64,000 nt of DNA from Anaeromyxobacter oryzae (GTDB lineage Bacteria > Myxococcota > Myxococcia > Myxococcales > Anaeromyxobacteraceae). The stretch spans positions 1,758,501 to 1,822,500 of the forward strand of contig NZ_AP025591.1 in the NCBI RefSeq assembly GCF_023169945.1, written 5' to 3'. This document shows, piece after piece, positions 43,707-55,277 of the stretch (its first letter is position 1; every line of letters starts with the position of its first letter). A model generated the notes under the pieces. That model did no database searches. It was given only the letters and a program-made list of their open reading frames with translations, and was not told where the DNA came from. A program made the translations under genes and the position numbers.

Positions 43707-43746
43707 TCACGGTGGGTGTTGGTGCCCTGGATGGCGGCCGTACCCC

Positions 43747-44085
43747 TCACGCCTGCGTCACCGGCGGCGAGGCCCGCGTCTCCGGCGGCCGCTCGATCGC
43801 CGCGGGCGGGAGCAGCAGCGGCTCGAGCGGCATCGCGATCCAGAGCGCGACGTAGACCAGCAGCCCCCAGCCGCCGACCGCGATCGAGAGCAGGAACGCG
43901 AGCCGCACCGCCGCGATGGGGAGCCCGAAGCGGTTCGCGAGCCCGCGGCAGACTCCGCCGATGAGCCGCCCCTGCCGGGCGCGGGTCCACTCCCGCGCGG
44001 GCGGGCGCTCGACCATCCAGCTGGTGCAGGCGGCGCAGCGGGTCGCGCCATCGGCGTTCTCGGTGCGGCAGTACGGGCAGAGCAT
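43747..44085 (-). CDS. PspC-domain protein with N-terminal zinc ribbon
   Basis: 112 residues. Zinc ribbon MLCPYCRTENADGATRCAAC, then a PspC domain (RLIGGVCRGLANRFGLPIAAVRLAFLLSIAVGGWGLLVYVALWIAMP) with one or two membrane helices. GAGGAGG lies about ten bases before the ATG. PspC proteins respond to envelope stress; no other psp genes are nearby. Confidence 0.9.
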   Translation of the reverse strand: MLCPYCRTENADGATRCAACTSWMVERPPAREWTRARQGRLIGGVCRGLANRFGLPIAAVRLAFLLSIAVGGWGLLVYVALWIAMPLEPLLLPPAAIERPPETRASPPVTQA

Positions 44086-44130
44086 CCTCGTGTGACCTCC
44101 TCGAGGAGCCTTACGTAACCGAGCCGCGGG

Positions 44131-44766
44131 CTATTTCGCCGGGACCTCGCGGCCGAAGATCCCCACCCAGAAGCTCTTGCCGAACGGGAGCGGGACCGTC
44201 CTCTGCCGCCGGAGCGGGATCCGGTAGGTCTCGAACAGCCGGACGAGCTCGTCCGGCGGCACGAGCTTCATCGCCTTCTCGATGATCCGCATCGCCTTCG
44301 AGGGCGCCTCGGGCCCCGCGCCGCCGGGGAGCTGCAGCACGACGGAGCAGGTGCCACCGTCCGCGAGCCACTCGGCGATCTTCCGGACGAGCACCTCCGG
44401 GTAGAGGTACTCGAAGACGAGCGCCGCGTGGACGAGATCGAAGCTCCCGGGCGCGCCGCGCCACGCCGACGCCTCGCTGCAGAAGAGCTCGAGCTTCGGC
44501 CCGAGGTGGAAGAAGCGCTGCCGCGCGATCCCGAGGTATTGCAGATTGACGTCGACGCCGACGATCCGGTGGGTCACCGAGGGATCGACGTGCTCGAGCC
44601 CGTTGCCCGTGGCGCAGCCGAGGAGGAGCACGCGGTCCGGCTGCGTCGCGAGGTAGACCTCCTGGAAGATCTGCGCGAGCGGCGCGAGCTGGTTCACGCC
44701 GTCCGGCCCCATGTGCCGCTCGTAGTCGGCGGCGGGCACGACGGTCCAGGGGTTCGGGGTGCTCAT
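44131..44766 (-). CDS. SAM-dependent class I methyltransferase
   Basis: 211 residues. Motif I RVLLLGCATGNGLEHV near 45-60, acidic loop IVGVDVNLQYLGIAR, and post-I FDLVHAALVFEYL follow the Rossmann methyltransferase pattern. Substrate unknown. Ends 45 bases before the PspC-domain gene, same strand. Confidence 0.85.
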   Translation of the reverse strand: MSTPNPWTVVPAADYERHMGPDGVNQLAPLAQIFQEVYLATQPDRVLLLGCATGNGLEHVDPSVTHRIVGVDVNLQYLGIARQRFFHLGPKLELFCSEASAWRGAPGSFDLVHAALVFEYLYPEVLVRKIAEWLADGGTCSVVLQLPGGAGPEAPSKAMRIIEKAMKLVPPDELVRLFETYRIPLRRQRTVPLPFGKSFWVGIFGREVPAK

Positions 44767-45149
44767 GTCTTCCAAGCCTACTCGAATCCGCGCGCGCGCA
44801 CCGCGTCCGGCGCGTGTCCCACCCGCGCCTACCAGGCCCGTGACGGCGCCCTCAGCGCCGCCCCGCGACCGCGACGAGCGCGAGCCCCTCGAGGAGCAGG
44901 TGCGCCGCGAGCGTGGCGGTCGAATCGCCCCGACGGATCCGCGACGGGCGCCCTGCGCCGACGCGTCACGGAACGTTCGCGGGGCGTCCCCGCGCCCGTC
45001 ACGTTCGCGGGGTGACATGCCGGCGCGCGCCGGGACGACGGGAGCCCGCACGAGCAGTTGCTCCGCGGCGGCGCGGGCCTTTCCTTCGAGGGACGCGCCG
45101 CGTGTGGCTCCTCGCGGCGGACACGACGGTGGTGGATCGGAGGATCCGG
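44767..45149. other. Divergent intergenic region, no gene seen
   Basis: Separates the methyltransferase from the phosphoesterase. It contains a short hairpin GCGGGGCGTCCCCGC near 44978 and the unit ACGTTCGCGGGG repeated around 44972 and 45001. Frames through it are Arg/Pro-rich and start without ribosome sites. Promoters for both neighbours probably lie here but are not recognisable. Confidence 0.5.
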
Positions 45150-45941
45150 ATGCTCCTCGCGCACGTGTCGGACCTGCACCTCGGCCGCGATCGGCGGACC
45201 GACGACGCCGCCCGGCGGCTCGCGGCCGCGCTCCACGAGGGCAGGGTCGCCACGGCCCTGGTCACCGGCGACGTGACGCACCGGGGACGCCTCGACGAGC
45301 TCGCGCGCTTCGAGGAGATCTTCCGGCCCCTGCTCGACGCCGGCCGGCTGATCGTCGTCCCGGGCAACCACGACCGGCTGGGCGACGACGTCGCCGGCCG
45401 GCTCATGTCCGGCGCGCGCGTCGACGTCGCGAGCCGGCCCGGCCTGCACGCCGTCCGCCTCGACTCGACCGGGCCGCACAACCGCTCGCTCGTGGACTCT
45501 CACGGCCTCCTCACGGAGGACGACCTCGCCGAGGCCGTCGCGGCGCTCGACCGCGCGCCGGCGGGCGCGCTCCGCGTGCTGCTCCTCCACCACCACCTGC
45601 ACCCGCTCCCGGAGGATCTCCTCGCGGAGCGGCTCGCGACCCTGCTCGGGTGGCCGTCCGCCGGCGAGCTGCCCTTAGGGGCGGCGCTGCTCGAGCGGCT
45701 CCGCGGGCGCTGCGACCTCGTGCTGCACGGGCACCGGCACGCGCCGTCGCAGCTCGTGCTCGATCGCGACGGCCCGCGCCCGCTGCGCGTCCTGAACGCG
45801 GGGAGCACCACCGAGCTCGGGCGCATGAGGCTGCTGGGCGCCCGGGCGGGCGCGGTCGTGCTCGACCGCTGGGTCGCGATCGACGGCGCCGCCGCAGCAG
45901 CGCTGGATCGCCGCCTCCGCGCGGACCGCGCCGCGGCGTAG
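45150..45941 (+). CDS. Metallophosphoesterase
   Basis: 263 residues; ATG 45150 has GGAGG six bases upstream. The full calcineurin-like signature is present: HVSDLHLG, LVTGDVTHRG, VVPGNHDRLGD, LLLHHHLHPLP and LHGHRHAP. Length and layout resemble small cytoplasmic Icc/CpdA-like enzymes. The nucleotide or phosphoester substrate cannot be told. Confidence 0.92.
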   Translation: MLLAHVSDLHLGRDRRTDDAARRLAAALHEGRVATALVTGDVTHRGRLDELARFEEIFRPLLDAGRLIVVPGNHDRLGDDVAGRLMSGARVDVASRPGLHAVRLDSTGPHNRSLVDSHGLLTEDDLAEAVAALDRAPAGALRVLLLHHHLHPLPEDLLAERLATLLGWPSAGELPLGAALLERLRGRCDLVLHGHRHAPSQLVLDRDGPRPLRVLNAGSTTELGRMRLLGARAGAVVLDRWVAIDGAAAAALDRRLRADRAAA

Positions 45942-45989
45942 CTCCCACCTCGCCCCACCGCGGCCGGCCGAGCGTCACCCGCCGCCGTC

Positions 45990-46505
45990 GTGCTAGCGTT
46001 CCGGGCGTTGCGCGTCCGGACCGTCGCCGCCGTCGATCTCGAGGCGAGCCTCGACCTCTTCGAGGCGGTGTGCGCGGAGGGGCGCTGGCTCGCCACCGAG
46101 GCGCCCATCGACCGCGCCGAGGTACGGCGGAGCTGGGAGGCGCTGCTCGCCGGCGGCGACGGCACGCTGCTCCTCGCGGAGGAGGCGCCCGGGGCGCCCC
46201 CGGCGGGCCTCGTCGCCCTCGTGGGCCGCGCCCGGCCGGAGCTCGGCATGCTCGTCGCGGCCGGCGCCCGCCGCCGCGGCGTCGGCGAGGCGCTGCTCCT
46301 CGGCGCGCTCGACTGGGCGCGCGCCGCCGGCGCCGCCGAGGTCGTGCTGCACGTGTTCCCGCACAACACCGCGGCCCTCGCGCTCTACCGGAAGCACGGG
46401 TTCGAGGACCGGGGGCTCGTGCGGCGCGCCTACCCGCGCCGGAGCGGCGAGCGGTGGGACGCGCACCGGATGGTGAAGCGGCTCGCTCCCGCGGCGCCGC
46501 GCTGA
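45990..46505 (+). CDS. GNAT-family N-acetyltransferase
   Basis: 171 residues from GTG 45990; the start is uncertain as no ribosome site is visible. The acetyl-CoA loop is LGMLVAAGARRRGVGEALLLGALDWAR (R-R-x-G-V-G), and VVLHVFPHNTAALALYRKHGFEDRGLVRR is the C-terminal motif with the Asn-Tyr pair. Target unknown. Confidence 0.88.
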   Translation: MLAFRALRVRTVAAVDLEASLDLFEAVCAEGRWLATEAPIDRAEVRRSWEALLAGGDGTLLLAEEAPGAPPAGLVALVGRARPELGMLVAAGARRRGVGEALLLGALDWARAAGAAEVVLHVFPHNTAALALYRKHGFEDRGLVRRAYPRRSGERWDAHRMVKRLAPAAPR

Positions 46506-46532
46506 TCGAACGTCGAGCCTCGAAGGGACCCC

Positions 46533-47021
46533 ATGGAACGCTCCGCCCGCCTGCTCCTCGCCACCTCCCTCGCCGGCTTCGCCGCGGTCGTCGGGTTCGG
46601 CACGATCCGCGCGAGCCCCGCGCATCACCTCCTCGACACGCCGGAGGCGGTGAAGAGCTTCCAGGCGTTCCACGCCCACTTCGACGCCCTCGTCTGGCTG
46701 GGCGCGGCCGCGCTCGGGGCCGCCTTGAAGGTCCTCGCCGCGTCGTACCGGGGGCCGGCCTGGGCGCCCCGCGTCCTCGCGCCGGCGTACGCGCTCGGGG
46801 CGGTGGTCTTCTCGGTGTCGTACGCGGTGAAGGCCGTCGGCGAGCGGTTCGGGATGCGCGTCCTCGCGCGACCCATCGCGCCCGCCCTCGCGTCCGCCGG
46901 CGGGCTCGCGCTCCTCGCGGCGGCGGGCTGCGCCGCGGTGATCGCGTGGGGCGTCGCCCGTCCCGCCGCGGCCGGCGCACGGGCGGGGTTCGCGCTCGAC
47001 TCCGTCGACCCGCCGCGCTAG
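46533..47021 (+). CDS. Hypothetical membrane protein, 162 aa
   Basis: Four predicted helices (LLLATSLAGFAAVVGFGTI; DALVWLGAAALGAALKVLAA; RVLAPAYALGAVVFSVSYAVKAV; SAGGLALLAAAGCAAVIAWG). FQAFHAHFDALVW has two His near the second helix, as in some heme or copper membrane proteins, but no family is assigned. Ends in a 4-base tail-to-tail overlap with pncB. Confidence 0.7.
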   Translation: MERSARLLLATSLAGFAAVVGFGTIRASPAHHLLDTPEAVKSFQAFHAHFDALVWLGAAALGAALKVLAASYRGPAWAPRVLAPAYALGAVVFSVSYAVKAVGERFGMRVLARPIAPALASAGGLALLAAAGCAAVIAWGVARPAAAGARAGFALDSVDPPR

Positions 47022-48493
47022 CGCGGGGCCCCGCGCGCCTCGAGGACGAGCTGCGTGCGGAGGTCGTACAGGCGGCGCTCGAGCCCCACCGGGAACTGGT
47101 GCGGGTTCACGAAGCGCTTCACGCCGGCGTGGAACCCGGCGAGCTGGGCCGCCGTCCGGGCACGGATCGCGTCGAGCGGCGGCGGGTCGTAGACGCGCCT
47201 GCCGCGCCGGAACACCGGCACGAGCAGGTCCTCGCCCGGGGTGTCCGCCGGGATCTCGCGGCGGCGCGTCGGGTCGAGGGGATCGACGATCATCGCGGAC
47301 GCGGGCAGCCCGAGGAGCTCGTCGTGGATCACGTCCGCGAGGAACCCGCGTGCCGCGGCGAAGCGGCGGACCTGGAGCAGCCCGGGGATCGTCGTCTTCG
47401 CCGCCTGCTCCGACACCTTCACCCGGTGCTGCCACGGCGCAGCCCGCGACGCCCGCACGGCGCCGAGCTTGTACACGCCGCCGAGCGCGCCGTCGCCCTG
47501 CCCCGTGACGAGGCGGGTCCCGACGCCCCAGGCCGCGACGCGGGCGCCCTGATCCTTGAGGCTCTGGATGATCGTCTCGTCGAGCTCGTTGGACGCGTAG
47601 ATCACCGCGTCCTGGAAGCCGGCGGCGTCGAGCATCCGCCGGGCCTCGATGGACAGCCAGGCGAGGTCGCCCGAGTCGAGGCGGATCCCGAGGAGGCGGT
47701 GCCCGGTCTCGCGGAGCCGGCGCCCCGCGTCGATCGCCCGGCGGACGCCCTCGAGCGTGTCGTAGGTGTCCACGAGGAAGACGCAGTTCGCCGGGAGCGC
47801 CCGCGCGTACGCCTCGAACGCCTCCGCCTCTCCGTCGTGGAGCATCACCCAGGAGTGCGCGTGCGTGCCGCGCACCGGGATGCCGTAGAGCCGGCCGGCG
47901 AGCGTGTTCGAGGTCGCGGCGCAGCCGCCGAGGTAGGCCGCGCGGCTCGCGGCGAGCCCGCCGTCGATCCCCTGCGCGCGCCGGAGCCCGAACTCGAGCA
48001 CCGGGTCGCCGTGCGCCGCCAGGCAGACGCGCGCCGCCTTCGTCGCCACGAGCGTCTGGAAGTTCACGACGGTGAGGAGCGCCGTCTCGAGGAGCATGCA
48101 GGGGATCACCGGCCCGCTCACCCGCACGAGCGGCTCCTGCGGGAATACCACGGTGCCCTCGGGGACCGCGTCGACGTCGACGTCGACCTCGAGCCCGCGG
48201 AGCGCCTCGAGGAAGCCGCGGTCGAACAGCACCGCGCCGTCCGCGCCCCGCTGCTCGGCGAGGAAGGCGAGGTCCTCCTCGTCGAGGCGGAGGTGCTGCA
48301 CGAGATCCATCGCGTGCTCGAGGCCCGCCGCTATGCTGAACCCACCGTGAAACGGGTTCTGCCGGAACGACAGCGTGAAGCACGCCTCCCTGCCGGCGAT
48401 CCCGCTCTTCCACGCGGCGTACGCCATCGTCAGCTCGTAGAAGTCGGTGAGGAGGGCGAGCGACGGGCGGTAGAGCTGCGATGGGACGGGCAT
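47018..48493 (-). CDS. pncB: Nicotinate phosphoribosyltransferase
   Basis: 491 residues, usual for the long bacterial form. [18 protein letters not shown] opens the protein; FNPFHGGF-type loop [27 protein letters not shown] with the catalytic-site His, [28 protein letters not shown] and [21 protein letters not shown] are all family motifs. Makes nicotinate mononucleotide in the NAD salvage route. Single gene, divergent from acnA with about 100 bases between. Confidence 0.95.
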   Translation of the reverse strand: MPVPSQLYRPSLALLTDFYELTMAYAAWKSGIAGREACFTLSFRQNPFHGGFSIAAGLEHAMDLVQHLRLDEEDLAFLAEQRGADGAVLFDRGFLEALRGLEVDVDVDAVPEGTVVFPQEPLVRVSGPVIPCMLLETALLTVVNFQTLVATKAARVCLAAHGDPVLEFGLRRAQGIDGGLAASRAAYLGGCAATSNTLAGRLYGIPVRGTHAHSWVMLHDGEAEAFEAYARALPANCVFLVDTYDTLEGVRRAIDAGRRLRETGHRLLGIRLDSGDLAWLSIEARRMLDAAGFQDAVIYASNELDETIIQSLKDQGARVAAWGVGTRLVTGQGDGALGGVYKLGAVRASRAAPWQHRVKVSEQAAKTTIPGLLQVRRFAAARGFLADVIHDELLGLPASAMIVDPLDPTRRREIPADTPGEDLLVPVFRRGRRVYDPPPLDAIRARTAAQLAGFHAGVKRFVNPHQFPVGLERRLYDLRTQLVLEARGAPR

Positions 48494-48597
48494 GCGACCT
48501 CCTGTCGCGCGCGATCTTCATACCTCGGCACCCGTTCCGCCGCTTGCCTCACCGGGCGCCGCTCGTAACAAGAGACCGCGAGGAACAGGTCGAAACC

Positions 48598-51438
<2,841 letters not shown>

Positions 51439-51487
51439 CGGTCTCCTCACTTGCCGTGCGGGGCCCCGCCGGCATACAAGCGCGGGC

Positions 51488-51796
51488 ATGACGACGCACG
51501 TCTACCTCGCGATCGCCGCGCTCGCCGGATCCGGCCTCCTCTTCTTCACCGCGCAGGGCCGGGCCCTGCCCGCGATCGCGCTCCTCGCGAGCGGGCTCGA
51601 GGTGGTGCAGGTGATGGGGTGGCTCCGGGTGGACGTCGCCGGCCTGAACCTCGGCCTTATCCTCGCGCTGCTGCTCGCGATCCCCGGCCTGGTCGCCTGG
51701 TTCCGCGCGGCCGGGAAGCCCGCGATCACCGCGGCGGCCATCGTCACGTTCATCGGGATCGTGCAGGTCGTCGAGCGCGTGCGGCTGCGTCACTGA
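51488..51796 (+). CDS. Small membrane protein, 102 aa
   Basis: Four short helices (LAIAALAGSGLLFFTA; LPAIALLASGLEVVQVMGWL; LGLILALLLAIPGLVAWF; ITAAAIVTFIGIVQVV) and almost no loops. No family recognised. Starts 49 bases after acnA; could share its transcript or have its own start. Confidence 0.65.
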   Translation: MTTHVYLAIAALAGSGLLFFTAQGRALPAIALLASGLEVVQVMGWLRVDVAGLNLGLILALLLAIPGLVAWFRAAGKPAITAAAIVTFIGIVQVVERVRLRH

Positions 51797-51816
51797 CGCG
51801 GGCGAGGCGAGCACGC

Positions 51817-51836
51817 CTGGGCGGGCCATCGCCCAG
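51817..51836. terminator. Hairpin between converging genes
   Basis: CTGGGCG / CGCCCAG with a six-base loop. It lies between the small membrane protein and the histidine kinase. Weak; no U-tract. Confidence 0.35.
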
Positions 51837-51878
51837 TGGTCGAGGGCGCTCGGCCGGGGGGCGCAGGCCCCGTGTAGA

Positions 51879-54053
51879 TCAGTGCGCCGCGGCGGCGCCG
51901 CCCGCCCCGCGGCCGGGCGCACCCGGCACCGGCCGGAGCTCGCGCGCCGGCGCGATCACCTGCGGCTCGCGCCGCAGCAGCGCGGCGATGGTCGCGCGGA
52001 GCTCGTCCGGCTCCACCGGCTTCGCGACGTGCGCGTCGAACCCTGCGGCGAGCACCCGCCGCCGGTCCTCCGGACGGCCGAACGCGGTGAGCGCCAGCGA
52101 CGGGACGGGGAGCTGCCCGAGGGCGCGCTCGATGCGCCGGAGCTCCTGCAGCATCGCGCAGCCGTCCTCGCCCGGCATCGCGATGTCCGAGACGAGCAGG
52201 TCCGGCTTCTCCAGCGCGGCCGCCGCGAGCGCCTCCCGCGCCGACGCGACGCCGGCCGGCCGCGCGCCCCACGACTGCAGGAGCTGCACGAGCAGCTCGC
52301 GCGCGTCCGCCTCGTCGTCCACGACCAGGATCCGCGCGCCGCCGAGCTGCGGGCGGTCGCGCCGGGGCGGCGGAGCGACCTCCGCCTGGCGTGGCGCCTG
52401 GGGCAGCATCACCCGGAAGGTGGCGCCGCGGCCCTCGCCTGCGCTCGCCACCTCCACGGCGCCGCCGTGCAGGACCACGAGCTCCCGCGTGAGCGCGAGC
52501 CCGAGCCCGAGGCCGCCGTGCCGCCGGCTGTCCGAGCCGTCCGCCTGGCGGAAGCGGTCGAAGACGTGCGGCAGGAACTCGGGCGGGATCCCCGCGCCCG
52601 AGTCCTCCACGGTGAGGACGACGTCGCCGCCGTCGGCCGCGACGCCCACCGCGACGCGCCCGCCGCCCGGCGTGAACTTCACGGCGTTCGTGAGGAGGTT
52701 CCACGCGATCTGCTGCACGCGCACGGGATCCCCGAGGACCGCCGGGACGGGAGCGGGGACGGCGCGAACGAGCGCGACGCCCTTCGCGTTCGCCGCGGGA
52801 CGCACCGCCTCGACGGCGCGATCGACCGCCGCGACCGGATCGAGCTCCATCCGCTCGAGCTGGATGACGCCGCGGGCGATCCGCGACATGTCGAGCAGGT
52901 CCGACACGACCTGCGCGAGGGCCCGCCCGTTCCGATCGACCACCGCGAGGCCGCGCGCGAGCCGGGCCGGATCCGTGCCGCCGTCGCGCAGGAGCTGGGT
53001 CCAGCCGAGGATCGCGTTGAGCGGCGTCCGGAGCTCGTGGGAGAGCGTGTTCAGGAACTCGTCGCGCGCCCGGCTCGCCGACTCGGCGTGGCTGCGCGCC
53101 TCCTGCTCGCGCCGCAGCGCCTTCGCGAGCTCGTCCCGCGAGGCCTCGCGCTCGGACTGTGCGTGCAGCTTCGCCGCCTCGAGGCGGTCGAGCACCAGCG
53201 CGTCCCGGAGCACGAGGAGCACCAGCGCGAGCGTGAGCGCGACGACCACCAGCGACACCGCGAACGCGCTCTCCGACCTGGCCTGGTGCGCGGTGAGCGC
53301 GATCCAGCCCACCGCGATGGGGAGCGCGACGGCGTAGAGCAGCATCCGCCGGGCGATGGCGCTGCCGCCGCCCGCCGTCGCGAGGTTCGCGACGAAGCCG
53401 TCGCCGGGCCGCGCGAGGAGGATCCCGACGTCGAGGAGCAGGAGCGCGAGCGCGGTCGGGAACGCGACCGCCGACAGGAACGGGGCCGCGTACAGCGGGC
53501 GGACGTCGTAGGCGTACGCGACCAGGACGAGGAGCGGCAGCGGCGCCGCGGCGAGCGCGATCGTCTGGGCGGCCGGCGCGCCCCGCGGGCCCGCGGACAG
53601 GGCGAGCAGCGCCACCCCGCAGAGAAGCAGATCGAGCGCCGCCGGCGCGCCCATCCGGCCGGGGATCCCGGCGACGTTGGCGACCGGCGCGTCCGTAGGG
53701 AGCAGGGTCCGATCGAGGAGCAGATCCGCCCCGGTCAGGTGCTCGAGGAGCGTCACGGCCCCGAGCGCGGCGACGATCACCGCGAGCACCCGGGCGGTGT
53801 TGCGGGAGGCTCCATCCCTGCGGCACGCGAGGACCGTCGCCAGGGCCGCGAGGACGAGGCCGACGGCCGCGTTCGGCTGCGTCTCGAACCGCTGCCCGGC
53901 GGAGCGGAGCCACTCCAGCCGGAGCACCCACCCGCCGAGCGCGAGGAGGCCGACGAGACCGGCCGTGACCGCCGCGTTCCGCCCCACACGCGCCATCCGC
54001 GCGACCGCGCTGATGTCGCGAGGGGCCGCGGGGCTGAGGTTCGGCGCGTCCAT
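51879..54053 (-). CDS. Membrane hybrid sensor histidine kinase
   Basis: 724 residues. About eight N-terminal helices (residues 25-295, MASE-like, no periplasmic sensor domain), a short coiled coil, HisKA with the phospho-His in LNTLSHELRTPLNAILGW near 339, HATPase with N box QIAWNLLTNAVKFT and G boxes VEDSGAGIPPEF and GGLGLGLALTRELV, then a receiver with VDDEAD, Asp in LLVSDIAMPGEDG near 621 and Lys in AHVAKPVEP. The tail is Pro/Gly/Ala-rich. No regulator gene beside it. Confidence 0.93.
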   Translation of the reverse strand: MDAPNLSPAAPRDISAVARMARVGRNAAVTAGLVGLLALGGWVLRLEWLRSAGQRFETQPNAAVGLVLAALATVLACRRDGASRNTARVLAVIVAALGAVTLLEHLTGADLLLDRTLLPTDAPVANVAGIPGRMGAPAALDLLLCGVALLALSAGPRGAPAAQTIALAAAPLPLLVLVAYAYDVRPLYAAPFLSAVAFPTALALLLLDVGILLARPGDGFVANLATAGGGSAIARRMLLYAVALPIAVGWIALTAHQARSESAFAVSLVVVALTLALVLLVLRDALVLDRLEAAKLHAQSEREASRDELAKALRREQEARSHAESASRARDEFLNTLSHELRTPLNAILGWTQLLRDGGTDPARLARGLAVVDRNGRALAQVVSDLLDMSRIARGVIQLERMELDPVAAVDRAVEAVRPAANAKGVALVRAVPAPVPAVLGDPVRVQQIAWNLLTNAVKFTPGGGRVAVGVAADGGDVVLTVEDSGAGIPPEFLPHVFDRFRQADGSDSRRHGGLGLGLALTRELVVLHGGAVEVASAGEGRGATFRVMLPQAPRQAEVAPPPRRDRPQLGGARILVVDDEADARELLVQLLQSWGARPAGVASAREALAAAALEKPDLLVSDIAMPGEDGCAMLQELRRIERALGQLPVPSLALTAFGRPEDRRRVLAAGFDAHVAKPVEPDELRATIAALLRREPQVIAPARELRPVPGAPGRGAGGAAAAH

Positions 54054-54432
54054 CCGGGGGGCTCGCTCGGAGCAAAGTAGGGCCGACCCGGCGCTCCCGC
54101 CACGTGCTCGGGCGAGCGGAAGCCCCCTTCCCTTGGGTCGGAGGGGCGGGCGAGCGGTCGTCGGGCGAGCGGGCCCGGGACCGCATGACTCGAACCGCTC
54201 GACCCCGCCTCGCGGCGCGGGATCATCCCGAGCCCGACCGACAGCCGGCCGCCGTTCCAGGGCCGTGCCGCAAGCGACGGTCCACGGCGCAGCGGGCCGG
54301 TCGGGGGTCCGGTGTCAGAGGCCCCGACTACGGTCGCTCCGCCGCGCGCCCTCCACGTCCGCTCCGCCCATCCGGGCGCGCGGCGAACGGGGCGGCGGCG
54401 CGAATCCGTCCTCTCCGCGGAGGTCTCGAGAG
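54054..54432. other. Divergent intergenic region, no gene seen
   Basis: GC-rich spacer between the histidine kinase and the zinc-ribbon gene. An open frame through 54104-54442 gives a Pro/Arg/Gly-rich protein without a ribosome site and is not called. No clear promoter or repeat. Confidence 0.45.
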
Positions 54433-54879
54433 ATGGCCGTGAAGGTCATGGTGGCGCCCGCCATCGCGAAGGGTGAGCTCGCGAAGGCGGCGCCTGTGAA
54501 GAGGAAGAAGGAGCCCGGCGAGACGAAGCCGAAGCGCCGGCGCTCGTCCGTCTACGACGCCGACGGCAACGAGGTGTTCATCACCCTCATGTGCCTGAAG
54601 TGCCACAAGATGCGGCCGCTCTCGCAGTTCGGGCTCCGCAAGATGGCCGACGGCGCGATCCGGAACCAGCCCTGGTGCCGGAGCTGCCGCTCGGGCACCG
54701 GAGAGAAGCCGTCCGTCCGGGAGTCTGCAGAAACGGTGGACTCCACGGCGACCGAGGCCTCCCTCGGCGCGGAAGGCGCGGCCTCCGCGGCGGCGACGGC
54801 GGCGCCCGAGGCGCGGCGCCCGTCGAGCTCGATGGCGGCCGAGGTCGCCGCGGCGCTCGCGGCGGGCCTCCGGCGCTGA
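54433..54879 (+). CDS. Small zinc-ribbon protein, 148 aa
   Basis: ATG 54433. Lys/Arg-rich N-terminal 40 residues (VKRKKEPGETKPKRRRSSV), then a compact CxxC...CxxC unit (LMCLKCHKMRPLSQFGLRKMADGAIRNQPWCRSC) that should bind one zinc, then a Thr/Ala/Glu/Ser tail. The unit resembles the zinc ribbon seen next to HNH nucleases, but no nuclease residues are present. Basic charge suggests nucleic acid binding. No family name known to me. Confidence 0.65.
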   Translation: MAVKVMVAPAIAKGELAKAAPVKRKKEPGETKPKRRRSSVYDADGNEVFITLMCLKCHKMRPLSQFGLRKMADGAIRNQPWCRSCRSGTGEKPSVRESAETVDSTATEASLGAEGAASAAATAAPEARRPSSSMAAEVAAALAAGLRR

Positions 54880-55277
54880 TCGGGCGAGATACCCTTTTTT
54901 CCAGCGGCGCGGCATCCGATCGCTCGCCCTGCGCTCCCCAGCGCGGGAACATCGGAAGCGTGCGACTTTCGGCCGCATAGACTGCAATCGGGCTCAGCCG
55001 AAGGCATTACGAAAAGGGCCGGATCGCCCCCCGTCCGGGAGGGCCCCTTTCGCATCGCGCGGCGTCCGGCGCCATACGGGGCGCGGCGTCATGCTCCGCT
55101 GCGCGCGGGGGCGCGGTACGAGCCCTCGCTGCGCGCGAAAGTAGACAGCAAGACTCTACTAAATACGAGAGTTTAAGCGTTTGCGCGGCGGCCGCCGCCG
55201 CGAGTAGGATTCGGGCTCCTCGCTGACATCCGCGCTCGCATTTCCGCAGCTCAACCTTCCCCAGGCTGGAGTGATTC
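54880..55277. other. Promoter region of citrate synthase gene
   Basis: No gene seen. A hairpin with arms AAAAGGGCC / GGGCCCCTTT (55013-55050) could terminate the zinc-ribbon gene. An AT-rich patch at about 55140-55180 (CAAGACTCTACTAAATACG, GAGAGTTTAAGC) stands out in this GC-rich DNA and is the likely core promoter of the citrate synthase gene, with about 100 bases of leader. Confidence 0.4.
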
